Origin: Paramarasmius palmivorus
Lineage: Eukaryota > Basidiomycota > Agaricomycetes > Agaricales > Marasmiaceae
Reading direction: 5' to 3'
DNA length: 51,662 nucleotides
Assembly (NCBI GenBank): GCA_037176845.1
Contig: JAYKXP010000237.1
Span: 1 to 51,662, forward strand
Shown: piece by piece, positions 11,626-23,272 of the stretch
How positions within the stretch are numbered: position 1 is the first letter of the stretch
Layout of the letters: each line of letters begins with the position of its first letter
Made by a program: the position numbers and the translations under genes
The notes under the pieces: generated by a model
Databases searched by the model: none
What the model saw: only the letters and a program-made list of their open reading frames with translations
What the model was told of the DNA's origin: nothing

Positions 11626-12229
11626 GATATGATGGAAAGGAGATCTTCCGCTTCAGGAGGAAGCGCACGTGTTGCAGCTTGGATTAATCCGAAGCTCTCA
11701 GCATAGCTTAGTAAAATTGATGAGATCTGAAGCTAGACGGCCAAAGATTGAATTGATAAGCAGGCAAGGTTTAGGGTTTTACACTAGCCACTTACTACAA
11801 GCGAGTTACCTGCCCAGAAACATTCCAGGATCATCGCCAAAAGGTGTAGATCCAAAACCAACCAGAAAATTGTATCTCAGATGAGAGACCATACCTTTCC
11901 CCTGGCTAGACAAAGTACTAGCTAGGAAATAGTGATAGAATTACACATTCTTGAACCTAGAAGAATATAGAAGAATAGACTCTAAGGGAGGGACTCGAAG
12001 GGAAGATGTCTAGGCAGTTCCTGATGATATCCAATACCAAGGAGAGCCATCTCCGCTCAACAGCTATGTACCATGCAGTCTAGCAAGAGTGAGTCAGCAC
12101 AAGGACCCACCTGACACAGAGTCAGTGATTTGCTACTTGTATAGCTGTGATAAGTGTACAGTAGTCTCTTGAATAGAACGTACTGAGTTACGTCTAGATG
12201 GGATTTGACTTGACCACCGAGGTTTGGAG

Positions 12230-12395
12230 TACTAGGGACTCCCACCTATTGTTGAGGTACTGAGGACAGAGGGCCTCCTACCTAAGTTGAGATATAGAGG
12301 ACAGAGGGCCTCCTTATCTATTGAACTGAAGTATTGTGGACAGAGGGCCATCTTACTTATTGTTTTGGCACTGAGGACTGAGGGCCTCCCATTGC
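12230..12395 (+). repeat. Degenerate tandem repeat, about 40-45 bp unit
   Basis: Four units share the core GAGGACAGAGGGCCTCC (with variants GTGGACAGAGGGCCATC and GAGGACTGAGGGCCTCC), each followed by TTAYCTATTG-like sequence. The core can form a small hairpin, GAGG pairing with CCTC. A weaker fifth unit may precede at about 12220. Confidence 0.65.
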
Positions 12396-12869
12396 TATAT
12401 ATTGGTCATTGTTGAACTTGTTTGGAATCGATCCAGTTTGGATATTGAAGAGGCTAGCTGCACTTGGGCACTATCCTGTTGTACTTTGTTGATTTCTTTG
12501 TTCGTTATATACCATCCTCTATACCACGCACCTTTGTTGTTCGTTGGTCTAGATTGAGTACTAGAGTGTCTATGGCGATAATACATCATTTCTTGCTCTT
12601 ACTATTGTGCAGAACCTTTGCCAACGCCGAGCCATCCTCGCACAAACGAGGTTGAGTTGTGTTTTGTTGTCTCTAGATGGCCTTACACCAGTTTAACCCA
12701 TTCAGCATACCACATGGAATATTGCAAATACCACTCCATTTGACATCGTACATGTGGATTTCCATAGGTTTGTCATCCCAGCTGCTACTCAAGAGACCCA
12801 TAATGAGACTTATTTATTTCTAGCTCTCTCTTATTCCTTGGGAGGCAGGGAGAACCCATAGTATATATG

Positions 12870-13545
12870 CATCTCTATCTGCATGTTCCCTGGGTCTCAC
12901 TTGGTATCCTGGATGTCACATCACCATTGGACAAATTCATGCATGTTCTGATGGATTCATGGAAACCAATGAAGACATCACAGATCCCACATTTTGGCGC
13001 TATTGGGCACTTTCAAATTCTCATTCTTTCTTCAAGCTCCCTCCATAGTTCCCCCGCAACTTCAATGCCAGTTGAACACTTTGTACGGAATGGCAAAAAA
13101 AATGGTCAGGGTACGCTCTATCTATTGATCTCCATAAAGGCCTAAGCCTTAGCAGCAAACACCAGATCACTGAGCCTCAGCTGCCCCAACTTATTCCCAT
13201 TACAAAGGAATGGCGTGATGAGTGTCGTTGTCACAATCTGGGCACGTCAATTTTGTATCTATTCTTTCCTGATCTCATGACTGAACCTCTTTTTCACAGA
13301 GGAAAAGCGAGAACATCAAAGACAGGAGAAGAATGAGACACTCCTTGAACGCATGCAAAGGCAGCAGAGATGTGCAATATTTGAGCTTTGTTATCATGGG
13401 AAAATGGTGAAATCCCTTCTTAGGCAAGGTGTTCAGTGCAGTCAACTCAATCATCATCTCCTTCAGGGTTTGATACATCTTGAAGTTATGGAAGAAATGA
13501 AATCTGGCACGGCGGGCGGACGAGTCCGAAGGGCGGTTTGATGAT
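12870..13545 (+). pseudogene. Unidentified decayed open frames
   Basis: Plus-strand frames read like protein (for example DPTFWRYWALS near 12990, then PQLIPITKEWRDECR near 13185) but they shift frame and carry stops. I do not recognise the family. It is probably a lineage-specific protein carried by mobile DNA. Confidence 0.3.
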
Positions 13546-16320
13546 GACTCCTCTCAGTTCTTGGGTGTCTGTGAGTCCGACTCTCAAGATGCTCAAGACG
13601 ATTGCTCTCTGCCAGACATTGAGATGGAAGCAACGGCCTCCAGTGAGTATAAGAATGTGAGAGAAGTTTGATAGTTGGAGCATTGTATTGGTACATTAGT
13701 TCTTTGAAGGAGACCATGTCCCCAATACTTATTCCATGTAACTGTTGTCCAAGAAAGAGAAAAACAAGATTTCCCATTCTGGACTGCGACAGATTGGCAA
13801 TAGCAGTTGCATGCCTAATATTAAAGAACAAAAGCGAGCATTAGATTAAAGGTTTCATTGAGTGCCCAATAAGTGCCATGGCTGAATATCACTTCTTGGT
13901 CCCTCTTATGTGCAATTGTGAGCTTTCTGGCCAATGTTTGAGTGCCAAACTTCATATAAGACTGTCTAGAAGGTGTATAAATATCTCACCAATCAATGTT
14001 GCATATTTAAGGCCCATAGGGGAAGGTCGATACAATATCCACAGCAAGATCAATATCATGAGTAGAATGTAGTGAATGTCAATGTTGTGATATGCTGGAT
14101 CTTCCAACATTTTTCCAACAATGAAATGATCTCACTCAGATAAACTTTGGCAAGAAATACAAGCAGCAAGATATATCAAATGGCAATTTACGAGGCCAAA
14201 ATACAAATGCTACACTATAAACCAATACAACCGCAATTATGTAACGACATGGTACCAGCCCCACCATCGCCTCTTCATCCAGATCTCTACTAAGAAGTAC
14301 TGGGCCAACATCCCTCTTTGTCAAGGGCCAGGAAAATGGCAGTTTTGCTATTCTTCACTGAACATAGTGCATTCCACACACTTTGCCTGAATTACACGGT
14401 GAATTGAGTATTGGGGATCATTCAGAATCTGGTATAACTCACAGTTCATAATATTTCGTCAACCCAGCAGCAATGAGAACATAAAGAGTTCAAGGGATTG
14501 GCGGTGTGGATCTGTTTAACAATACTTGTGATTCGGGGAGATTCCCTAATGTGTAGAGATTGGTTGGGTTGTTTATTGAGACCAAGAAAGGGACCATGAC
14601 TCCGAGAGCTCTGAATTGGGGGATATAACATGTCGATCTCTTGACATATGAGGTTTGCTTTGGCCTGATGAGCCATGGCAACTGCCTTGGCACGTGCAAG
14701 GTCTGACAGTGAGGCCAAATGCAAAGGGGATAAATGTATACAAGGACAATTCTCAGTCCAATAGGTCTTCGCCTGCTGGAAAGTGTGGAAAGCTTTGAGT
14801 GAGTATAGTGAGAGGTTGACCTTGCCTCCAGGGAGTTGGTACCGGATTTCACTGTGGTTGATTAATTATCTCTGTGATAACAGATGAGATTCATAAAGAG
14901 ACACACCTAATCTCTCCATAAATGACCTCTTTGTACTGTCCACAAGGAAGATCTCCATAACAGTATTGTAGTAATTGAATTTAGGTGGATCAGTTTGCAA
15001 AGGGAGAGAGTGACTGTTGAAAACAATGGGAGAGCAAGCAAGAAGGTCGAGATCTGGCATACATGCAACTACCATGTTGGCAGCTGTGCAAATGGTGTCA
15101 ATGTCCCATGATTGTCATTCAGAGACATACATGTCAGGGTTGAAGCAGTTTCAACAAGAATTACATAACACACAGATTTTGATTCTCTACATTGCAACCC
15201 AAGCTTGTCAACCAGTAAGGTTCCTGTATACATTGACAATTGCACTTACAGGTCTTTTAGTCATGAAAATCTCATCTTGATATAACCCTGAGGAGATTGC
15301 TACTTTATGAGAGCATGCTCAACTGCACCTCACTGGTGAAGCTGAACAGGAATATCTTAGGCAGCAAGGGTACCAGGGCATCAATTTCCTGGTCAAATGT
15401 TGCAAGGAGATTAGGCTACAGCTAAGGAAGAAAGAGCAGTCTCATCTGAGCTATATCAGGTACGTGATTGGTTCCAGGCTGGTTGGCGGATTCACTTACT
15501 GAAACACCTACTGTACAGGAACAGAGAACAATGTCTACTCAAAGCCAGAGAGCACAATCTGAGGTTTGTTTGCATCTGACACTGGCTAGATAATGTTCCC
15601 ACTGTAATGACCAATTTAAAGATGTGTGCAAGCTTTCAAGAATATGGGTCCCAAGGAGCAAGAAAAAACACGGAACAGTCACCGCTTGGATCAACGAGCA
15701 TACCGGGCACGCCTTCATATCCAATCAGGTGAGATATTATTATTCTCAAATGCTTTCAATGTTCTAACCCCCGCAGTATCATCATCTGCCAGCATTGAGT
15801 AGTAGCAAGCTCCTTGTTGTACATGAAGATTATAATATTAGCATAGATTCTACACCTCTTGGTTGCAGACAATTCTCTCCAAGTGGTCCCTTGAAACGTT
15901 GTTAAGCAACAGCCATTGCCAATACTGCGATACTGATCCAAACCTGCAGGAAAAATATTGTCGCAGTTGATTGCATGTGGCGTGCTAGATTGACCATCAG
16001 CTAATGTAGTGATTCTTTTGTAAAAGTGCCTGGCAGTTATCACCACAAGATTTGCAAATGTCAGGAAGAGTACAATGTAAGTACGATGACTGTACTGTAA
16101 AGTAGATTAGTAAAGTAATGACACAGAGAATGAGAGACTAACATACCTCAGACGGATACACAGATGTGAGAATGGCTGAGGTATGCGGCTATGGTAACGA
16201 AACTATATGTAGAACTGAAAAGTGGGTGAAACACAATACGGTGGGTAAACTATAAAGAGGTTGTCAAGTCCAGGAGTAAAGTAAGAATAAACAGAAGTAA
16301 AGTAAAAGCTTATACGTAGA
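13546..16320. other. Long stretch with no recognised gene
   Basis: Several 60-120 residue frames are open on the minus strand (13463-13831, 14446-14852, 15756-16046), interrupted by stops. The 15756-16046 frame has alternating hydrophobic stretches but no domain I can name. I see no RNA gene, no LTR terminus and no complete coding region. Confidence 0.4.
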
Positions 16321-16429
16321 AACATTGATCGGTCCGTTGCGTCGTCGATGGTATCGTAGGGATTCACTTATCTTCGACAGCAAAAGTAGGGGACAAGTAG
16401 TCAAGGCAGATAAGAGGTACTGTCCACTT

Positions 16430-16680
16430 TGGGTGCTTCCAAATTAGGAAGGATCATTCCCACACCTTCTGGAAAGGGAACAGGCCGCTTTTTTGAGATC
16501 TGGAGATATTCCCACACTGCTTTTGGCATCCCAAAATGGAAGGTGCTCTTTCCATGATGTAACAGTGCGCTTTTTGGAGTTTTTTTTGTGGAAAAATTAT
16601 TCCCATACCTCCTAACATCATCTGTGTGCCTCCCTACTCCGCTTTTGGCTTCCCAAAATGGAAGGTGGCCTTATCTCATC
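16430..16680 (+). repeat. Short diverged tandem repeats
   Basis: A unit of about 120 bp containing ATTCCCACAC or ATTCCCATAC, then GCTTTTGGC(A/T)TCCCAAAATG and GAAGGTG, occurs about twice (around 16508-16545 and 16600-16670). A more diverged third copy lies near 16435-16480. No coding potential. Confidence 0.5.
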
Positions 16681-16929
16681 ATTTTTCACCTGGAATCAAT
16701 GCATTGGGGGCTATTGGGGCATGCTGGGGGGCTATAAAATCACATTTTTGAGGGAATATGTTCTAATATGTTCTAAAAGCATGCCCTTGCAATTGGGGGG
16801 CAGGGGAATGCAAAAAAAGTGGTCCAAATATGGTAATTCAGGAAAATGGCCTATTGGATCTTGGGCTATAGGCCAGTAGCACCTTCACTGTTAAGCCTGT
16901 GGATCACCAGGCTCTGCACCAGGCAGGAA

Positions 16930-18150
16930 TTCCTATGTGGCAAATTCGCTCTATTGCGGAGAAGGGGTCAATCATGTCCCATTCACTATGCCAGAGGATT
17001 TGAACATTGAGAAAGAGTTGCTGGACAACACTAGGTGGATTTATAAGGGAGCTAGCAATATGCTCACCAGAGCTATTGCAATGGAAAACTACCTCAGAGA
17101 CTTTTGTTCATCTCCCAACCCTTTTGTGGCACCAGCTACTGAACCTACCACACTTGATGTCATGAATTCATCGCTTCCCGCTCGTCCTGGTAAGAAGTCA
17201 AATGGATCTTGGCATGAACCATGTAAGTATCCTTCAACATTGCTACTCTTGATCTAGCTCTTATGAACTCTATAGATAAAAAAACTCACCCTGCTTCACA
17301 ACCAAAGCAGTCTGAAACCTCTAGAGATAAGTTTGTGGAGATCAGCGCTCCTCATTTCCTACCAACACCAGAATTCTGGATCCAAGCACTTGCAGGAATT
17401 GACCGAACCAAAAAGCCCAACAAAGGTGTGGTCATAAACTCTGGATACATTTTTCCAGATCCCAGCCTCTTCACATCATCAGATGGAGACAAGCTCCAGC
17501 GTCTAGTGCAAACATGGCTGAATTTCCACATAATGCTCATCACTAGGCTCATAATGTGACCTGCTTGTCTGGCCTCTGTTGCTTGGTACCTGAAACAGTG
17601 GTGGCTGCTTCTGTTAACAGACTCTGTAACACACCCCTCTCAGCCTGGATCGTTCATGCATAATGCCAAAACCCAGGTTAATCATATGTTGGATGAATGT
17701 TTGCGGGATTACAGGGTTAGGAGACAGTCAGATGTAGCTACCATTGAGCAATATCACTTCACATGGCATGGACAAAGATATCCTATCGGGAGGTTGAACA
17801 ACAACAATGTACTCAGAGAGATTATCTGGGAAATATACGAACTCAATTTTTGTACTGAATTCCATGCCCTCAATAACATCTTGAGGGGAGGTCCATGGGT
17901 ATCAATGTACCACAATTCCATGGCAAGCAACATTCTACAGCAGCAGCAACTTCATTCCTGTTTTCCATACAAGGAAAAGATCCCTTGCTCTATATCACTT
18001 TGGTGGCCTCTGAGCTTGCAAGGTGTTGCAGTGTTCTCTGTCTCCAAGAGAGCATCATGGATTCTATGCATGAAGAGTGTGCTGAAGGAATGGCCAGGTG
18101 GCAGTGATGTTTCTGAGCTGCACACAGAGCATGAAAATGTAGAGTAGTTC
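16930..18150 (+). pseudogene. Hypothetical protein with an IIWEIYELNF motif
   Basis: Three consecutive plus-strand open frames (16937-17257, 17263-17559, 17656-18147) look like pieces of one gene. The last has WHGQRYPIGRLN.NNVLREIIWEIYELNFCTEFHALN, which fits my recollection of a basidiomycete-specific family with a REILWELYELNF-type core that is common in repeat-rich regions. Its function is unknown to me. Stops at 17260, 17559 and 18148 separate the pieces and could be introns or nonsense changes. Not an enzyme as far as can be seen. Confidence 0.35.
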
Positions 18151-18749
18151 ACCCCTTCAGAGCTTGAACAATTGGAAGGGATTGTCGCCCAATTCTATTG
18201 CCAATCATTCTTCAACACATTTGGCTGCCCACCTATCATCCCTCATTGTCTTGATAACATCCTTCCCAGTGATGTGATGAATTGGTGAGGGGGTCTTGGT
18301 ATGACCCTCTGTTGTGCTTGAAGGTGCTTGAGTCCTTATTTTTATTTTTTCATTCTTGTCCCTTTCCCTGCGTTCCTGCAGCGCTTGGTCGTGCTCGTTG
18401 GCAGTTGTCCCAATTTCTTGTCAAAACCCAATATCCTCATATGTCTCTGGAATTGTCAATTTTGGCAACATTCTCAACTCTATTCATCTTTATTGTGTCA
18501 TTCATGTTTGTATTTTCCAACCCTCTGTGTTGCAGGATTGTTTTCATCATCTGCTCGTGTATTCTCTGTTCAAACATGCTATCTTCCTGGATCTTCAAAG
18601 TTGTAGATGTCATCGTCGCTGTTATGGCCACCTCACATTGAAATTCAACCTTAGATTGGCCATGAACTGGTTTTGCATTGTGGTGTTTGGAATGTGGCTG
18701 TGCTGGTTGAACTTGAAGGGTTGATGACATACAAAATAAGCTTCATCCT

Positions 18750-19345
18750 CAGACCACTTCATCTATTCAACTTCCTCTTTCTCCACTGCTCCATCCATTT
18801 TCCCAACCTCTTCATAAGCACTGGTAGCATGCTAGAAGTAAGCAGTCTGTTGTATTGTCCGGGATTTACACTCATCTTGTTACAGCCTTCAGTTTTGGCC
18901 CAGCTCAAGTATCTCAACACCTTTGCAAAACCTTTTTCACCATCTGAAGAGGAAGGATTCATCTATTGTTTCAAGGTAGAAGATGGTACTGGGAGATTCC
19001 TGTACAAAATTGGCTGCAGTTGCAACTGTGAATGCCAGAAGGCAGAATGGAAAGGCAAATGTTGGAAAGTCCATCAGATATGGTATCAGGGTGTTCTAGT
19101 TTTGTATTGCCATTGAGTTGGTACATTTGATGACTCTTCCTTATCTGTTTCATCTTGCTAAATGTACTATTAGAACACTTGATACACCTCAGATTACTTG
19201 CTTGCAGCTTTACTCAACCCCTCGAACTTTGCCCAACTTGTCAAGCGGTTCATTGTGAGATATTCGAACTCGAATCAAAGCACAACTGGAAGAACATTGT
19301 TTTGCTGATGATTCTTGACATTAAGGCAGAACTTGAAGCATAGCT
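18750..19345 (+). pseudogene. T5orf172 (GIY-YIG-like) domain protein remnant
   Basis: The frame ending at 19116 contains EEEGFIYCFKVEDGTGRFLYKIG at about 18945-19012. This is the GFIY..YKIG arrangement of the T5orf172/DUF1766 branch of the GIY-YIG fold, followed by C..E..KAEWKGKC. A second frame at 19155-19343 supplies LLEHLIHLRLL..C..CP.C..VHCEIFEL, the family's usual C-terminal ERLxHxxL and CxxCxxxHREWF-type block. A stop and a possible intron lie between them. In known members the domain binds or cuts DNA; here it is probably dead because the upstream exons cannot be joined and the zinc-like block is altered. Confidence 0.5.
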
Positions 19346-19561
19346 GTGTATTCGTTGAGATTTTTTGTAGGGATAAGATGTGTATCACACTCATTTCTTG
19401 GAATCTTATGCAGTATATCAATCAATGTATTATACGATATCTAATCACATATAACCCCGAAAGTTGTATCTAATCTACTTTGTCTGAATCATCATGTATG
19501 GCCGGGGAGTGGGTGACCAAGCACTGCCTGGACTCCAGGCAGTCAAACATTTGCCCCTGCT

Positions 19562-19671
19562 GTCAGGGCTCATACTAGTCCTTCAGAGTCCCAATTATAG
19601 CATAACAGAATATAAAAGTGCAATAATGTGTTCAAATAAAAGGTATTAAAAGTCAGGCATATCACCGTCTA
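19562..19671 (-). repeat. LTR-B family, 5' end, inverted
   Basis: The reverse complement reads GCCTGACTTTTAATACCTTT then GGACTCTGAAGGACTAGTAT and GAGCCCTGA, matching 27390-27485. It points away from the plus-strand copy that starts at about 19777, giving a head-to-head arrangement. Confidence 0.65.
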
Positions 19672-19708
19672 GCGATATAGTCTTCCTAGTGCCTCACAGT
19701 ATTCAATC

Positions 19709-19768
19709 CGGCTTTGTTGGTGTTGTCATTGACCCCAATGATAGTCTAGACAGGCTGTAACTGGTCTC
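19709..19768 (+). repeat. Retroelement leader segment
   Basis: Nearly identical to the reverse complement of 8218-8276 (CGGCTTTGTTGGTGTTGTCA to GGCTGTAACTGGTCTC). It lies between two oppositely oriented LTR-B ends. Confidence 0.55.
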
Positions 19769-19776
19769 ATTGATAC

Positions 19777-20330
19777 ACCTGACTTTAATCACTTCATTTT
19801 TGAATGCAAATACACTAGTTTTGCACTTTATTATTGTTGCATAAACCCATAATGGTTATAGAAGGACTAGTATGAGCCCTGAATAGCTAGTCATTGGACA
19901 GAAGGTGTTTTAGGTGGTTATATTAGTGGATCCTGGTACATGGTATGCCCCACATGGGTATCTGACCACCACTATTACTTCTACCAGTGGTTGTCTAAGT
20001 ACAATCACCTCCTGAAAACTGTAGGGAGAAGGTCCATATGTGAAATTACTACAGACTAAACCTAGATCATCTACCAGACATACTAAAGGGATTCTTTCAA
20101 GTTAATTTACCCCTTCATACACACCAGAGAGTTATACTGGCTCGGGCATCACTCGGGACTGATGGCAGAGGGGGAAACTGATTGGAAATCACCAATGCTG
20201 GATATGGCAAGGGTCTAGAGACCTGTCGGCTGAAGTTGAACCTATTGATCAGAGTGGAGGCAAAGCTGTTCAAACTGTTGTTATCGTGGCAGAAGCAGAT
20301 TCCCTCTGATCTCTATTATATAGGAAAGAG
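19777..20330 (+). repeat. LTR-B family, diverged copy
   Basis: It begins TGATACACCTGACTTTAAT and includes AGGACTAGTATGAGCCCTGA, CATGGTATGCCCCACATGG and CTGAAAACTGTAGGGAG, colinear with 27386-27900. It sits just upstream of the Helitron, while the other plus-strand copy sits just downstream. Confidence 0.65.
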
Positions 20331-20502
20331 GACTGTCACAAACTAACAGATAAACCATCACAAAGTCTTAACTCTGCCTCTTCCATCCAATGCCACTTTC
20401 TCGCTTTGACCTTCGCTCATTCTTTCACTGCTTTTTTGGTATCGCACCTAAATAATGCCGCCTGTTTTCATAACTGACTCTTTCTGTTTTTGCTCTGTTG
20501 CT

Positions 20503-20509
20503 TATATAA
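20503..20509 (+). promoter_or_regulatory. TATA box of the Helitron gene
   Basis: TATATAA within GCTTATATAAGCTTTT, followed over the next 100 bases by a long CT-rich tract typical of fungal transcription starts. It lies about 480 bases ahead of the first plausible ATG (20986). Confidence 0.45.
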
Positions 20510-20985
20510 GCTTTTAACTCCACTCCTGGTTCTCTCCCCTTCGTCATTCCCATAGCCTCTCTTCAGTGAATCCATCGTCCCCAACCCTTATTTCTTTCTT
20601 GCGTCTTGCCATGTATCTGTTCTGTGTACCTGACTAAAATTTTCTAGGTGCCTTTCCCCCTATGCTCCGTGTGCTGTGTCTTTTCGATAGATGTACTCAG
20701 GTGAAGGTGTTAGATGCATCTCTTTTCAGGGTTTTTGCATTTCTACTTGCTAACTTTCGTTGTTCAGGTTCTTTTTGTTCTTTTATTATTTCTTTGCGCT
20801 GTTTTCAACAACATATTGTCCCATAACGGTGCTCACAAAATACATTGCTTTGACCATCCCATATTGTTTGTTCTCCAAAGTCTACTGCATCCTATCGTTT
20901 CGCCCATCGACTGACAAGGGGAAGACCATGTTCCTCTCTTACAAATTCTGCTTGCTATGTATGATACAATGCCATCTACTTACTG

Positions 20986-23215
20986 ATGTCCTATTCCTCT
21001 CCCACTACTCATGGTAGTGTGTCTACTCCCTCGGTAAGCCACCTCCAATTCAACTATTTGCTCTGTCCCTCAATTGCACTTTGCCAGACATCTCTCAGGT
21101 CTCTTGCTCAGTGCCAGTGCCGTGCCCGAGAACTCGAACTACATGCTCTCAATTCTGATGCTGAGGTTGCACGTTCTTGCATTCGCACTGCTTCTCGACC
21201 TGAGTCTTCTGACGACCGTGTGTCCTCACAGTGCACTCCTGCAAATCATCCTGAGGTATGCGCCTGAATTTTTGCTCACGTTATGTAGCTGAACTATAGC
21301 TAGAATCTGCCACTGCTTTCCAGCCGTTGTATCGCTCAGCAACGCCACTGCCAGCATGAGGCTGTTTTTTGTTCACAAACTCAGGTTAATCTTCATGTGT
21401 GTTCATATTTCTTCGTCAATTCCTTGATCTCACACCATCTCTTGCCAACAGAACACAACAAATGTTGGTGTTGCACAGCAACACTATATTGAGTCTGTAT
21501 CTCGCCACTATCTTGGCCAAATGAATGTCATGTGTCCGAATTGCAGGGCGCTTCACTGGATGGCCAAGAAGCTGGCTTCGTCTTCCTACTCCAACCCGTC
21601 GTTCAGTACATGCTGCAACTCTGGCAAAGTCATTCTTCCACCTCTTCCTTCTCCCCCGACAGACCTCCACCAACTCCTCTCTACCAATGACTCACAAGCA
21701 GAGGAGTATAAACAAAATATTTGGCGCTACAACCAAGCACTCGCTTTCACCTCCCTTGGCATTGCTGAGGATCATTCAATCAACAATGGTCGTTCTCACC
21801 CTGTCTTCCGGATTCAAGGAGATTTATGCCATTGCTTGGGTTCTCTACAACCCTTGAATGGTCAAACACCTTCTTATGCACAGCTTTACATCTACAATCC
21901 ACAAGCGGCACTCGAAGTGCAGATGCAGTCCAACCCTTCCCTCTGTCGAGATACCATGAGCTTGCTCCAAGCTCTCTTACTTTCTAACCATTCATATGCA
22001 CCTATCTACAAACATGCTCATCAAGTTCTTGTGAACTATCCATCATCTGCAAACGCAGAGGTTTTATTACGTGTTGCTCCTGGCACTGATCCCCATACTC
22101 ACAACCTGCCCTCGGCAGATGAAGTCGCTGTCATACTCCCGATTACCACCACAAAGAAGGCTTTTCGTGATATCGTGCTGCACATGCATGATGGACCACT
22201 CCTCTGCATTAGCGAATGTCATCCTGCCTATGCTCCCCTCCAATACCCCCTCCTCTTTCCATTCAGTGAGCCAGGCTGGCATTCAGATGCCAAATTGTTG
22301 GTGGTGTCTCCCAATGGTACCTACCAAAAGATTTCAATGACCCGTTTCACTGCTTTTCGGATTCATGACAGGCCATCTGAATTCTCCACTCTGCTCCAAG
22401 GTGGCCGTCTTTTCCAGCGTTACTTGGTGGACATGTGGGCTGCCACTGATCAAAACAAGCTTAACTATCTTGCTACCCACCAGTCCAAGTTAAGGGCAGA
22501 ACTGTACAGTGGGCTCCAGGATGCTATGGTGAATGATGTCGATCTCCATAATGTTGGAAAGTGTACCATTCTGCTGTCTTCCTACACTGGAGGTCCTCGC
22601 CACATGTTTCAACAGTTCCAGGACTCGATGGCGATTGCACGATACTATCGAAAGGTTGATATCTTCATGACTGTCACTGCCAATCCTGAATGGCCAGAAA
22701 TTGTTGATGAGCTCAACCCCGGAGAGATCCCTGCAGATCGCCCCGACTTGGTATCGCAGGTGTTTCACCAAAAGATCAAATGCATACTCGACGAGATCTA
22801 TGAAGGTCAAGCCTTTGGGCAAGCGGCTGCCTATGTCTACACAATCGAGTTTCAGAAGCAAGGGTTGCCTCACATGCATCTTCTGATCTTTCTCAATGGC
22901 CACTGGAAAATCTTTACGCCAGCTGACGTGGACTCCTTCCTTTGAGCTCAATGGCCATACCCTAACGAGGAGCCACTGCTGTTCTCCACTGTCAAGAAGT
23001 GCATGGTTCATGGCCCATGCGGGGCTGCATATCCCAATGCTCCATGCATGAAGAATGGTGTCTGCTCTAAAGGCCATCCTAAGCCATTCTCGGAGGTGAC
23101 TACTTTCGATGACAACTGTTATCCGTGATACTGCCACCCTGACAACAGCGTTGCTTTTGATGTATGCAGCATGCAACTAGACAACCGGTGGATTGTTCCT
23201 CACAATCCTTACTTT
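20986..23215 (+). pseudogene. Helitron Rep (HUH endonuclease) part
   Basis: The N-terminus probably starts at 20986 and is spliced by short introns into the exon that begins near 21452. The main frame gives CPNCRALHW (about 21533-21559), which is usual near the start of fungal Helitron proteins. The Rep signature FMTVTANPEW is at 22664-22693 and the HUH metal-binding triplet HMH at 22871-22879 within LPHMHLLIFL. The gene would nick and join single-stranded DNA in rolling-circle transposition. A TGA at 22943-22945 and another at about 23126 interrupt the frame; protein homology continues past both (KPFSEVTTFDDNCYP; HNPYFPARYDCHINVE across an intron at 23223-23272). Confidence 0.85.
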
Positions 23216-23272
23216 CCAGCGAGGTGTGTTCCCATTATTCAACTCATTCTCATTTGCTGATCAGTTTTGCAG

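Larger units (their letters stand above)
11300..12670 (+). repeat. LTR-like sequence of the large LTR superfamily
   Basis: Non-coding sequence whose 3' part (about 12610-12650, CCTTTGCCAACGCCGAGCC then CCTCGCACAA) resembles the end of the large LTR at 34770-34803 (CCTTTGACAACGTCGAACC then GCTTGCACAA). As in that LTR, a group of short hairpin-forming repeats precedes it (12230-12395). I infer a diverged LTR; its left boundary is not defined. Confidence 0.4.

Noticed and set aside
22490..23176. Minus-strand frame of 228 residues in the Helitron Rep region
   Set aside because: The opposite strand carries clear Rep motifs, so this is a shadow.
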